Below, piece after piece: positions 49,930 to 62,081 of a DNA stretch of 64,000 nt (positions are counted from its first letter, which is position 1; each line of letters opens with the position of its first letter). Both the position numbers and the translations under genes were made by a program. The DNA comes from Gyromitra esculenta (lineage: Eukaryota; Ascomycota; Pezizomycetes; Pezizales; Discinaceae). Under the pieces are notes generated by a model. The model did not search any database, was not told where the DNA came from, and saw only the letters and a program-made list of their open reading frames with translations. The stretch lies in assembly GCA_038503075.1 (NCBI GenBank), contig JBCAML010000011.1:1426001-1490000 (forward strand), written 5' to 3'.

Positions 49930-52900
49930 GGCGTTCGTGAGGACAATGAGCAACTCACACACGAACCCAGCCGTGGACCAGAAAGATAAACACCATCTTG
50001 TTAAGAGGTCTGTGCCCATAGTGCCCCTGAGGCGTTTCAGCGCTAATCATGAGCCGAATATAGGTGGAAGAACCATGAAGGAAAAATCGTTGAAGAAAGA
50101 GTACCTGTCGATCCCAAGAAATTCTAAGGTCTCGCATGTGCACTTGGGAGGTTCCTGTGAAGTGAGCAGAGGTGTATGATGTCAAAAGTATGACGCCAAT
50201 CTTATCGCACATGTGCAACTCTAAATTTTCTATTTACTTAACATCCATGTATGCATGTTAACCCATAAACAACTTCAAGCTATATGTACTTATTGGATAA
50301 ATGAACTTAAAAGCATACGAGCACATGAATAAATGAGGATGACTAAAAACAAGCTGAACTAACAATATTGACAAGGGATAAATGAACTAAGTGAACACGG
50401 AGACAGTAGGTCCGAATTATAAGCCCTTACCTTATTCCAGAGCATAGTGTTAATACTCTAGAGTATTGAAAAAGAGTCTATCGATCCCTGGAAATGGTTA
50501 CAGCCAAGTTCCCGGGACCATCATTATTGATCAAGGGTATCCCGGTTGGCGGGACAATAAATAGGCATTGGAGCAATTCTGAACTTTACTTAATCGAAAT
50601 ATTCCCAAATGCGATCAGCTGAGTGTAAACCGTTGAACGTGTTCAGCTATAGTCACAACAAGCGACGTATCTTACCCACATTGATTTCACCGACGTTAGC
50701 AAAATATATTTCAATCCTTGGGAAGTAGCAGGCTACAGGGTGAATTTCTGTGCTCTTTTCGCTTGCTTGCTTCATGTATGTACATGTATGACCGTACTCA
50801 ATTTTAAACATCTGGAAAAAGCCGAAAGACTTAAACTTTCTTACGGCAAGCTTATCGTAAAAGTGGTACTTCATCTTCATGTTGATATCCGTATATGCTT
50901 TTTTTTTTTCCGGCCTAGAAAATCAAAAAATTTAAATTAACCGTACACGTGGCAAATTAATCGGTCAGAGAATCAGGATAAACAATCTTCCGACAAGTCA
51001 TGCTGGGAGGGACCAGGGTTTTGGAACGGGAGCACGGATCAGATCCGCTAAGCCACATCCTTATCAGATCCGGTTTGTGCCTGTTGGGCGCAAGACGCCT
51101 ATCTACATGCAGTACTCGCTTTTGCTAGGCAAACTAAACCCGACCATCATAGCAAAAAAATAATATTAAAATTGAGAAGGGAAATAAAAGTAAACAATAT
51201 TAACCGCAGAAATAAAATAGAAGAGCGTGGTTTTAGGATTCTGAATGCGAAGCACGGCCGGATCACCTGGTGCCGTGCGCATATATCATACACAAATTGC
51301 AAATATCCGTTTATTTATTGAAAGCATAGAAAGGTAGCGTAGCTGTAAGGGTTACAGATAGCTGCGGGAATTATAGTATCTAAGAAGGTCATGGCATAAT
51401 ATGAGGACGATCAATGCAAAAAAGTGGTGCTCTATTGTGATATCGCTATCGAGTAATTTCTCGTATGGGTAAATTCTGAAATCAAACTTCGGTTGAAGGA
51501 TTCGAAGTTTATTTGGCGGCAAAGGCGGCACCCTATAGTAATTACTCCGTTTGAGATTTACATTATCAGACCTACAAGCACAGATGACGACAAAAAGGTC
51601 ATTGGATGTTGATACGGATTTTATAGCCCTGTTCCGCGCATAGATACTAGGATCGCTATGTGTAAAAAAAGTCACACCCAGGGGGAGACGTATTCGAGGC
51701 GGGTAGCAGATAAATAGAGAAGCAAGTTAGTAAGAGAACCTAATCGATTAGAGGATCAAATCAAATCTCAATGGCTGGGTGGTCTGAAAAACGTACTTGC
51801 AACTTGCATTTCCGGGTACTTTTTGCCTGGGCATGCTCCGAGTGTTAGGAATCGGGGTTTGAATTATGTCTGAACTGTACAAATAGCAAGATATATATGA
51901 CTTCGCATATTAATGAAACTCACTAGATCAGAATTCCGAATCTGAGCACATTGGGATGATCTGATGCAGTGTGATGGGGGTCATATTTGGAGGCGGTGAA
52001 GATACCCCAAGTTCTTAGTTATAACTTTAGAAAAAGCTCTGGCTCGATAGAGCTGTAAGATCCATCTCCGGTAAAGAAATCACCTCAAATCTCGATTAGG
52101 GAACTGCATTGAACACAATTACCTCTGATTTAAAATTTGACCTCGGCAGGGTTTCAGACTGATCACAAAAAAAAAAAACCAAAGATTATTGAGAGAGTTT
52201 TTTCAATCAGAATGTTGTAAACCCTAGGAATGATCTTCGCAAAAGCAATACCCATATCTTATACCTTAGCCTTGGTTGACGATGACGTAAAGAGTCGGAC
52301 GTCAAAAATTATTAAGAATTCTTCATTGGTGACAGAGTGTCTTAAAGCGTGTTAATTAGGAGAAAGGTCAAAACTGTGCCGTTTTTTTATCGAGGGCTGA
52401 AAATGTCTATTACCAAGATCAGCTGCAGGACCATATGCATCAGACGTTGAAGTAAGACATAAAATTCTAAGACACCATACCCCTTATCGGTTTGCATGGC
52501 TTGTTCTCGTGGTTCGATTCCTCCGGCTTCTGGCACAAGTCAACTCGCTCAGGGTTAACACTGCTCTGGTAGTAAGATAAGCTCTTCCTGATGTGTCCGA
52601 TTCGTATTAATGTGTATTTTTATTGGCAAATTTATAAATTACACGAAACTAGAGCACCTGCGTCACCACCTGGTAAACAATACAACTTGCCTAGTGACCG
52701 GAATTTCCTCGGGATTTCCTCGACCGTATAGAAATCAAGTCTATCTCAGATAGACATATTTTTCGAGCCGCCGTACCCTAAGAAAAATAATGGTCACATA
52801 TGCTATGCTGAAATGTGAAGAGAAAAAACCAAACTTACAAATCCCCTTTACGGATACGTTTTATATATAAGGTGGCGTAAGAAGAGACGCATGCAAAAGT

Positions 52901-55900
52901 TATGCCAAACCTATAGCCAACTAAACACTGTGGCACTTTAGGTAGGGAAGAAAAACTTCGGATAGAGATGATGAGTTGTACAACTACCAAAATAAGACAA
53001 AAAGATTGGGTGAACACACATCTGCGAAGAGGTCAACAACATAAAAATCATACCACGGGGACTGGACAGATACAGACCGTTGTCAAGAGGGGGCGCCTGG
53101 GATACTATACCTTTTGAGGGATCAATTTACATCAAAACTGAAGGAAAGAAGGCTCAGCTTAGGTTGTTGGTGTCCACTCGCAGTGACCCCCCCCAAATTA
53201 GCTTAATCTGCTCTGTTATTGTGATAGTATACAAGACGCCCCATCTTAGCAACGGTCTGTATTTGCCTAGTCCCTACAGCAGTCTGTTGCTCAGCATTAG
53301 AAGTACAGATTTTAGCCCGCCATACCTCTATCAAATTTAAGGCTAGTATGAGAAATAGACGTTTAATAACGGGGATCTCCAAGATAACTTAAAACAAGGA
53401 GAGATCCAATACAGTACTCAAGAAAGACAAGTGGAATCTTAGCATTTTCAACCCAAAACTCCGTGGCCAAATAGAAAGAACGGTACGCCAACAGACAACG
53501 GCAGCTAGTTGGTACGTGTACATGTACACAAATTCCATCCGCGAAGTTGCTGTGACTTATTGGGTAGATATGCGAAGCTGACTATGGATACTATTTGAGG
53601 AATATATGCGCCGATAAGAATTACTCAATCTTACTTTGAATTACCGGGAAAAATTTGTCATGGATAAATGAATATGGTAATGATGAAGGAGGAGGAGGAG
53701 AAAGAAGAGATGGTGATGGGGCGTACAACTGATATACTCCGCAGAAAAGTACGGCAATCCTGAAGCAGTTTTACTCATCCGAGGAGAGGGCCGTGACGTA
53801 GATTTAAACTTAGAACCCACTTCATATCCTATATCTAATCCAAAATAAGTTTGACTGGTAGTGAGATTCGGATGGGAATCTTCCTAGAATAATGAGCAGA
53901 AAGACATACACATACGAAGAGTAAATCTCTATATAATGGCTAAGCCTTAAACGTCTTATCAACCTGACTCGTCATTGGCCCACAAGCACCTTCCTCTTGA
54001 TATCGTCTGTCTTCGTTTTCGCAGTTTCTTTAAATTTGGGATTAAGCTACCACGCATGGGAATTTTGTGGGTTCTCAGGTATGATGCGTAGACTCGCGAG
54101 GCCGACAACGGTGGCAATGATACTATTAAAATCAAATATTAATAGTCATTGCTAACCAGATATAACTCTAAATAAAATATACCCTTAAATGCAGAATACT
54201 TGTAGATATCTAGCAGATATTTTCGCAATTGGGTCCGCTGTACCCAAGAACGCAGCTCCTTTGGACAGTTCGGACAGTTCGTACCACAGCATAAGTAATA
54301 GTAAATACCCCCAAGTTAATATCGCCTGCATCCGCGACTCATCTCGGTAATAGCCTACTTACTCTTAGGATATAAAAGCCTTACAAGCCCCAATAAGCAA
54401 CTGTATCAAATAGACAAATTTTGCATATTGGGTAAGCGAAATTAAGCTGGTGGCAAAAACAGAGCCAACACGAAATTTATGTCGTCAGACTGATGAAGTG
54501 AAACGATGTAAATCAGTCGATACTCCGCAAACTAACTCGGGGACTGGCAGGCAGGCAGATTGACGGCCGGATCATAAGCACGAACAGCAAAAATTGGATG
54601 ACCGACGTTACATAGCCCATGCGGATGCATATATCAAAATAATGTAACTTATCCCCCAGATTAGCTTTAGGCTTCCTCCTCAGCAATTAGACAAATAGTA
54701 AGAGGGGTAATTAAGAGGCAGCGAACCTACTAAGGTGAATCCACAGAAATGCGATTTTCAATCAATCAAATGGCTATGTTTAGGGGTTTCTGTGGCTAAT
54801 AACCTCCTTGATACCATGAATAAATACCGCCCCGGAGGCAGAATGCTCAATCCTCTTTACGAAATCTGCAGTCAGTTGTTAACCTAATGCCTAAGATATA
54901 TGTCAAGTATGTATCATAATTTACAGGATATCCAAAAGTAAACCCCAAAGCCTGGTGGTCTAACAAGCACTAGAGCAAACAAACCCACACTGAGCAAAGC
55001 AAACATTCGGCCGCTTTATGAGAGGTTTCTTTGCACTTAGAATATTGGGAGGGGGGAAACTTCGATTTATGGAATGCTTCTGAATCCATTAGAGGCCTGA
55101 GCATCTCGTGTCTTACTTAAAGTTCGTCGCTATTCACTCATAGAGCCGTTGAAGATTCCAAGTGTAGACATTTCTGGGACTGGGTAAATATAATGGATCG
55201 ACTGCTACTACAGTACAATCGCCCTATAAGAATACTAACTATAAGAATGCTGAGTCCAGCCCTGACAGGAGTAGTTTTGAGTGTCGCTTGCTTTTCATAT
55301 AAGGATAACTCTTTTATAGGAATATAATTTTTGGAACCAACTGTATTCCTATAGAGGGATTGTACTGTACTACGGCTTGTGGAGGCGGAAGACGAAAGGG
55401 AACGCCCAAAGGCCTAGGGTTGGGGACCTTTGGTGGGCGTTGACGAGTGTGTTTTGAAGGGTTGTTCAATCGTAGCCGGAAAGAGCTGTTACGAGTGAGG
55501 TACAGCCAACCCTATCAGAAGACACTTAACGGACAGCTACCTGTATGCAACTGAAAGGTAGTGTTTGGCTTTTAGGGTTAGGCCACTAAGTGATCCGTGC
55601 GTGAAGGCGTCTTGGCGAAGCATATCCCAAAATATGGACCGATGCAATACTAAATATTAAGCCGAGCTTCAGGTCTTTTTAATCACTTTTTGCTTGCCCA
55701 ATAGCAGCAAAAAAGGTGGATGCAGTATTTACTCTAGGATTTTATGGCTACCTACAGAGCAAATCGTGATTAACTCCGCAGTACTATGAACGTCTTCCAT
55801 CGTAAAATAGCGCTATTATGGGATTCTTGATTATAGAGAGCAAATGGTGAGGGTTAAAGCCACTTCGAGGGGCCTTAGTCTTCCGATCTAGTTTTAGCAG

Positions 55901-56447
55901 TCTGGGTGTTCAAAGTAATCTAGGAAGTTCTTCACGGAAACCGCGGCGCTATACTACATTGCAATATTGTAATTCACTAGGAGAATGCCACCAGGCGTAT
56001 CCTTGACCAGTTGGCCACTACAAGTTGTGACGGAGCAATTCACTTGAAACCGGAAGGTAGGGTAACTAATCTAAAGTTTTCCAGTCGGCCTGGCTGACCG
56101 TTGACTAATCAAGGATGCTATGAAAAGGTATAGCTATACTGGCTCTGTATGTAAGGAAAAATATTAAGAACGATGCATCACTTGTTTCTTCATTTCACGA
56201 ATTTGCTCAAGTATTATTAAACGCCACGAAAAAGATTTGAAATTCATAACCCCGTAAAAACCGTGCGTACATACAACAAGAGGGTAAAAGGAAATGACCA
56301 TAAGGAAAACCGTTAACAGAAAAGGAAAAACTACAGAAAAAGCACGCTATTTTTTCCGCCCATTATCGGAAAGCCACCAACCATATAACTTCCCGCACAA
56401 AGAACTTTCTATTTCCTTCTCATGCTTCCTTTTTACAGGCTCTCTGC
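49930..56447. other. 6.5-kb gene-free region
   Basis: AT-rich with no convincing exon apart from a possible continuation of the small membrane-protein gene to 50179. A tRNA-like B box (GGTTCGATTCC) occurs near 52513 without a matching A box. It contains a MITE (55211-55367) and two TACATGTA palindromes. Confidence 0.5.
55211..55367. mobile_element. MITE with CAGTACAATC terminal inverted repeats, TA-flanked
   Basis: The 5' end CAGTACAATCGCCCTATAAG and the reverse complement of the 3' end, CAGTACAATCCCTCTATAGG, differ at three positions. TA lies at 55209-55210 and 55368-55369. The length is 157 bases, nearly that of the 43841 element. Non-coding, pogo/Tc1-like. Confidence 0.85.
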
Positions 56448-57832
56448 TTAATCAACCTCCTCAACCTGCGGGCCGTCATCACCACCGGATGGAGGTGGGC
56501 CTCCAGCACCAGGGAAGCCTCCAGCACCGGGCATACCTCCAGGAGCACCGCCTTGACCTTGGTAGAACTTCATCATGATAGGGTTGGCGACGCTTTCCAG
56601 CTCCTTTTGCTGCGACTCAAATTCATCCTACAATAAAGTTAGATATTGCTTCTCGGAGTAGTGAAGTTTCATGCTAATCTTACCTTGGTAGCAGTGTTGT
56701 TGTTGTCCAACCATTCAACAGTCTCATCGATGGCCTTCTTCAACTTCTCTTTGTCGCCAGCATCAAGTTTGTCGCCAACCTTGTCGTCACTCAAGCTGTT
56801 GCGAAGGGAATAGGCATAGGATTCAAGGCCATTCTTAGCCGAAATCCTGGCAGCCTCTGCCTCATCCTCCTCCTTGTATTTCTCGGCCTCCGCCAACATG
56901 CGCTCAATCTCCTCCTTGGAGAGACGTCCCTTATCGTTGGTGATAGTGATACTGTAAAAATATTAGCATAAATTCATTACGGAATAATAATGGGTGTGAA
57001 AGCATACCGGTTAGTCTTTCCAGTACCCTTCTCAACAGCAGAAACATTAAGAATACCGTTCGCATCAATGTCGAAGGTGACCTCAATCTGGGGAACACCA
57101 CGGGGAGCAGGCGGAATTCCAGTGAGCTCGAACTTGCCGAGAAGGTTATTGTCCTTGGTACGGGCACGTTCACCCTCGAAGACTTGGATCAACACACCAG
57201 GTTGGTTGTCTGAGAAGGTCGAGAAAACCTCGGACTTCTTGGTGGGCACGGTGGTGTTGCGCTTGATAAGAGGAGTCATAACACCACCAGCAGTCTCAAT
57301 ACCGAGAGAAAGTGGCGCGACGTCGAGTAGCAAGATCTCTTGAGTCTTAGAGGAGGTGTCTCCCGAAAGAATGGCAGCCTGGACTGCGGCACCATATGCG
57401 ACAGCTTCGTCGGGGTTGATAGACTTATTGGGTTCCTTCCCATTGAAGAAGTCGGACACCAACTTTTGAACCTTAGGAATACGGGTAGAACCACCAACAA
57501 GAACGATCTCGTGAACGGAACTCTTATCGATCTTAGCATCACGAAGAACACGCTCGACGGGCTCCATGGTGGAACGGAAGAGATCTTGGCAGAGCTCCTC
57601 GAAACGGGCACGAGTGATGGAAGTATAGAAGTCAATACCCTCGTAAAGGGAATCGATCTCGATGGAGGTCTGGGCGGATGAAGAGAGGGTACGCTTGGCA
57701 CGCTCGCAAGCAGTGCGGAGACGACGGAGGGCACGAGCGTTGCTAGTCAGATCCTTCTTATGCTTCCTCTTAAATTCTTGCACAAAGTGGTTGACGAGAC
57801 GGTTGTCAAAATCCTCACCACCCAAGTGGGTA

Positions 57833-57867
<35 letters not shown>

Positions 57868-58677
57868 TTCGATAGTCAAAAGAGAGACATCAAAAGTACC
57901 ACCACCCAAGTCAAAGATAAGAACGTTACGCTCGCCAACAGTTTTCTTGTCGAGACCATAAGCAATAGCAGCAGCGGTAGGTTCGTTGATGATACGGAGA
58001 ACGTTCAAACCAGCAATCAAACCAGAATCCTTAGTAGCTTGACGTTGAGAGTCGTTAAAGTATGCAGGGACAGTGATGACAGCATTGTTGACAGTACCAC
58101 CAAGGTAAGATTCAGCGGTCTCCCTCATTTTGGTGAGAACCATAGAAGAAATTTCCTCAGGACTAAAGACCTTGGTCTCGCCCTTGAACTCGATCTGGAC
58201 GTAAGGCTTTCCACCCTTGTCGACGATCTTGAAGGGGAAATGCTTCATATCCGCCTGGACCTCAGCATCGGCAAATTTACGGCCGATGAGACGCTTAGCA
58301 TCGAAGACAGTGTTGTGACTAAATAGTAATAAATGTTAGCGACCGAGAGTGCAAGAAAAGAAGACGAAGGAAGCAAAATAAACTTACGGGTTCATAGCAA
58401 CTTGGTTCTTAGCAGAGTCACCAATCAAACGCTCAGTATCGGTGAAAGCAACCTAAAATTCAATAAAGTTCTATTAGTTACACAATCTAGTAAAAGAAAT
58501 CATGATGACGAAAAGTGATTGCGGTGAATTAGCAAGTAAACTTACAAAAGACGGTGTAGTTCTGTTGCCCTGGTCGTTGGCGATGATTTCGATACGGTCA
58601 TCTCTGAAAACACCTACACAAGAGTAGGTGGTTCCCAAATCGATACCAACAGCGGGGATCGGGATCGTTGCCGACAT
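56448..58677 (-). CDS. SSA1: Cytosolic Hsp70 chaperone (SSA type)
   Basis: ATP-driven chaperone for folding, translocation and heat stress. Exons on the minus strand are 58677-58546, 58452-58388, 58318-57008, 56951-56684 and 56627-56448, giving 651 residues, the usual length. Visible signatures are [16 protein letters not shown] (phosphate loop 1), [35 protein letters not shown] (phosphate 2), [20 protein letters not shown] (adenosine), the linker and substrate domain ([20 protein letters not shown]) and the helical lid. The C-terminus is G/P-rich ([14 protein letters not shown]) and ends EEVD, the TPR-cochaperone tail of cytosolic Hsp70. There is no signal or mitochondrial presequence. A TATA box (CTATAAAG, minus strand, 58866-58859) lies about 182 bases before the ATG. 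Confidence 0.98.
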
Positions 58678-59200
58678 TATGATAGATTTAGAACGGAGGT
58701 TTTAGTGTAAAGCAGAGACGGTAATTTGTGGAGGATAAAGAGATTCGTGTGAGAAGCGTCAGAACAAAGGATGCGAGGTCTTCGACAGCGCAGACACTTG
58801 TTGATGGATGGAGAGAAAAGAGGAGAAGAAGAAACGGTGGAAGAGAGGAAGAAAAGAGCTTTATAGATACCCAGGCGGCGGGGGGGGTCAGTCTTGCGAG
58901 CCCATCTGCCAGAGCGCACAGGAACGCTGTAGACTGCGCTAGAAGTTCCCACCGCGGTTGAGCAGCATCCATCAACATCTACGGTCTTCCACCAGCCTCT
59001 AGGCAACCCCTCCCCCGCCACACTACCCACTTCCAAAAAATGCACAGCTCTAACCGCTTCTCCTATAGCTAGACTATTCACAATTTCTCCTTCTCCCTCA
59101 ATTATTTCCGGAAATGCTTTTTGTGCTGTTGGAACAGTTTCGCCGCCGCTCTGCGCGACCGTTTCTGCTATTTTCTCTCCGATTTCCATTAGGTTCTAAG
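58678..59200 (-). promoter_or_regulatory. Hsp70 promoter region
   Basis: TATA-like CTATAAAG is at 58866-58859. A heat-shock-element core TTCCGGAA (TTCnnGAA) lies at 59106-59113, about 430 bases before the ATG, with looser GAA/TTC blocks (AGAAGTTCCC) near 58940. Heat induction is inferred from these motifs and the family. Confidence 0.5.
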
Positions 59201-61255
59201 AGTGACGTAGATCTGCGCTAGCCTTTGTCTTTTGTTGGCGGGACAACCCAACGCGGCAACCTAATCTGTTTACCCCCTCTTGCGGCTCTCAGCCCCACTA
59301 TTGCACCGGAGCGCTCAGTTCTGAGCCCTACGAATCTACGATCTTGCGCAATCTGTGGAACATTTCGACGTCAACTGCTCGTTTAGCTTGATTGTTGTCA
59401 GCAGTTGGCTATGTGTTCCACAGCACCTAATTTAAATTTAACTGTCATATCGATCAATTCAACCAACAGCCACTGTTTCGGTCATCAGAAACTCCGAGAA
59501 TACAATTTCTGCATATCGCTTAGGCCTAGATCCCAGTGAACACTACCGGCTACTCAGGTAACTAATATCTTGAGTTCAATAAAACCAAAAACCCATCTCG
59601 ATAACAACACAGCAATGGCTCAACAATCAACATTTTACCTGCAAGTGAGTGGAGTATTCCATCAGTTTAGGAAACACGGCGAAGCCCAACCATCACTTTT
59701 ACCATCCTTAAAACCTCAGTGTTAAGTTACAGTGATGTAGTGGATACATCATATATTTTAGATATTAATTACCGCCTAGGTGTCTGCCCAGTCAAAAAGA
59801 TGCATATAATTGCGGCAGCACCTTTCTTCTTCGCGAATAATTAAAGCTATTCAAATCCAACCAGTGTTTGTTGACTCTCTGATTTCAGACTAAATTGTAC
59901 AATAAGCGTCCCCAGAGTTTACTAACTCACCCAGAGAACTTTTCAACAAATTAAACCAAAGCTACAGCCGTAGGTTTTTGGCAGCTTAACGTCAACTTAG
60001 CCTCAAAGCCACCGCCATGCATGACTGGTGCGAAATAAGGCTCCCGGAAACAGTACATTTCTTTGTAGATACGCAATTAGGCGTATAGGTTTATTTGGTA
60101 GATATGCCCTGAGTATCGATTATCGGCAGACCCTTCAACCGATTTACTATAGGTACATACGTGTATATATCTAGTAGTACTCTTGAGTTTTTCCGGTCCC
60201 CAAATCCAAATATACCAAAATAAATAAATAGCAATAGCTTGGGTCTAGGGATTATTATATTAAGGAACATACTACCTAACACGTTTGTTTGAGTAATTCG
60301 GTGTGACTCCACTTTGAGGATTTGCTATTAAGTTTGCGATGAGCTTCGCATCCTTCTTCACGAACACTTTGTATCACTGGAACCGGTCGCTATCTTGCTC
60401 AAGCACAAGCTAACAAACACTAGACCGAACTCACAAGCCAAGCACTAGCTGCAGAGCGTGTAGATCGTTGAATTAGGGTACGGAATCTTCGCTGTAATTT
60501 AAACATCTAACATTTTTGCTACCAGAAGACTTTCCTTAAATAATAAATTATCCCTGATAGAAATCTGTATGAAATATAGGACGTACTTATAATTATCAAT
60601 TTTTTTTTAAAAAAAAACATTTTATATCTACCAGAACAGTTGCAGCTGCAGAATCATCAACGGAAATTCAACTTGTGTTTTCCCTAATTACTTAAATCTC
60701 CTGTGAAAAATCCATCCACAGGTAACTAGCATTATACCCAATTCAAGTTATGTGAAAATAAAAGTATCAGAGTTTCTTACCATTATAATTACGGGAACTT
60801 GGCCTACCCATATACAGCGTAAACTGATCAGGTTCGGTTCAGAGTTACCTTAAATTAAACCTGATATGGTGGTGAGTGCGGCGGAGAGGGCAGGAGCTAT
60901 TTTATATCTGGTTAACTCAAGTGTTTTTTAACACATATTACTCTCATTTGGAAACTACATGTAGGTCTATTATAGGGTTAGGGTTATTCTATTGAGGAGA
61001 AATGTGTAAGGTAATAATCCTGCAGATAATATGGGAATATGTATTTAAATATGAGTAAATAATTCTTACATGTATCTCGGTTAACGTTATAGCCTCGCTG
61101 CGATTGCTATTGTTATCAGGGAGGGTTGTAATAATAGTACGAGGAAATGGGGTGAATTTGCTACTGTATTATTAAGAAATGGTATGGTGCAGGCTCTACT
61201 ACGGGAGGAAATGCATCAGCAAATGCATCAGCAAATGTGTAGGGAAAGTCGTCGG

Positions 61256-61615
61256 GGGAAAGGCATCAGTAAATGCATCAGTAAATGCATCAAAAGTGTA
61301 AAAATTTCCCGAAAAGCTAGGTTAAACATGGTGTCTATTGGAATAAATATATCTGAGTAAGTAGCTCAAGTGATAAAAGCTGTCTTGGTAGTAGGATATA
61401 TATAGTCTCCTTAGTATAGGAGGCTGAGAGTTCAACTCTCTGGTCAGTCTAATTTTTAATGCCCTTTTTTTCCAAATTTTAGTGTGGGAAAAGGCACAGG
61501 AAATGGCATGGGAAATGGCACTCAAAAGGGATGGAAAAGGGATGGAAAAGTATACTTTTTCCCTAACTACACTTTTCCTGATCCATTTACTGATCCATTT
61601 ACTGATGCCTTTCCC
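61256..61615. mobile_element. Inverted-repeat-flanked element with a tRNA-like core
   Basis: Left arm 61256-61300 (GGGAAAGGCATCAGTAAATG...) and right arm 61568-61615 are near-identical in inverted orientation, with a two-base insertion. Each arm contains repeated TCAGTAAATG units. Between them lies a tRNA-like pol III unit (61362-61457). The combination suggests a non-autonomous element that captured, or is built from, a tRNA-derived unit. I see no target-site duplication. Confidence 0.6.
61362..61457 (+). other. tRNA-like pol III unit (SINE-like or tRNA relic)
   Basis: TAGCTCAAGTGAT (61362-61374) fits a tRNA A box and GAGTTCAACTC (61428-61438) a B box one substitution from the consensus core. 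Between them CTCCTTAGTATAGGAG can form a stem like a long variable arm, and GAGAG/CTCTG-type bases flank the B box as a T arm. TTTTT at 61453-61457 and T7 at 61465 would terminate pol III. The acceptor stem does not pair, so this is not a functional tRNA gene. Confidence 0.5.
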
Positions 61616-61830
61616 ATATAAATATTTGGTGGGGCAATTGATGCATTTACTTGTGCCTTTTCCCTACTAATATATTGCAGGCAATTTGATGCATTTACTG
61701 ATGCATTTCCCATACAAATATATTGCTGACAAAATGATGCATTTACTGATGCATTTACTGATGCTTTTCCCACACAAATATCTTGCAGGGGAATTGATGC
61801 ATTTCCCGATACATTTCCCATCGCTGTAGA
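61568..61830. repeat. Tandem array of ~48-60-base units built on TGATGCATTTAC
   Basis: Four to five imperfect units, each with GATGCATTTACTGATGC, then TTTCCCA(T/C)A(C/T)AAATAT and TTGC(A/T)G...AATT. The short motif GATGCATTTACT also repeats within units. The opposite-strand motif recurs at 61205-61300, so the array flanks the tRNA-like unit on both sides in inverted orientation. Confidence 0.75.
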
Positions 61831-61833
61831 GAG

Positions 61834-62081
61834 GAAGTCTTAGGGGGCAAGTGTGTAAAGGTCTCCACATGTATTTTCTCACTGGATTGCCACACAGTGA
61901 CGTTACTGCATACTACATAGTGTGCTCTCAATTTGAACCTCAGCCATCAACCAGGAAGTCGTTGAAGCTCGAAAAACCCTACTAACGTTGATGCTAATAC
62001 TAGTACTTGTTAGATGATGGGGTGGCGATCCAGTGAAAAAATACATGTGGAGACCTTTAAACACTTGCCCCCTAAGACTTC
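61834..62081. repeat. Long inverted repeat, 60-base arms
   Basis: Arm 61834-61893 (GAAGTCTTAGGGGGCAAGTG... to ...GCCAC) pairs with 62022-62081 at 57 of 60 positions around a 128-base loop. Weaker similarity continues outward for about 15 bases (GCTGTAGAGAG versus GCTATGGTGCAAG). There is no coding capacity. It directly abuts the tandem array. Confidence 0.85.

Noticed and set aside
52490..52540. Perfect B box GGTTCGATTCC, suggesting a tRNA gene.
   Set aside because: No A box, no acceptor pairing and a poor T stem. At best a tRNA fragment.
57276..58326. Long ORFs in other frames over Hsp70.
   Set aside because: They are shadows of a strongly codon-biased Hsp70 exon.
58677..59189. 171-codon minus-strand frame that ends in a TAATG overlap with the Hsp70 start codon.
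   Set aside because: A TATA box at 58866-58859 places the likely transcription start inside this frame, so it would not be translated from its own ATG. Composition looks non-coding and the overlap is probably chance.
60965..60985. Telomere-like TAGGGTTAGGGTTA.
   Set aside because: Only about two units, with ordinary sequence on both sides. It is an interstitial motif, not a chromosome end.
61200..61300. Short repeated TCAGTAAATGCA units suggested a CRISPR-like array.
   Set aside because: The units are contiguous with no unique spacers and the genome is eukaryotic. It is a minisatellite-type repeat.
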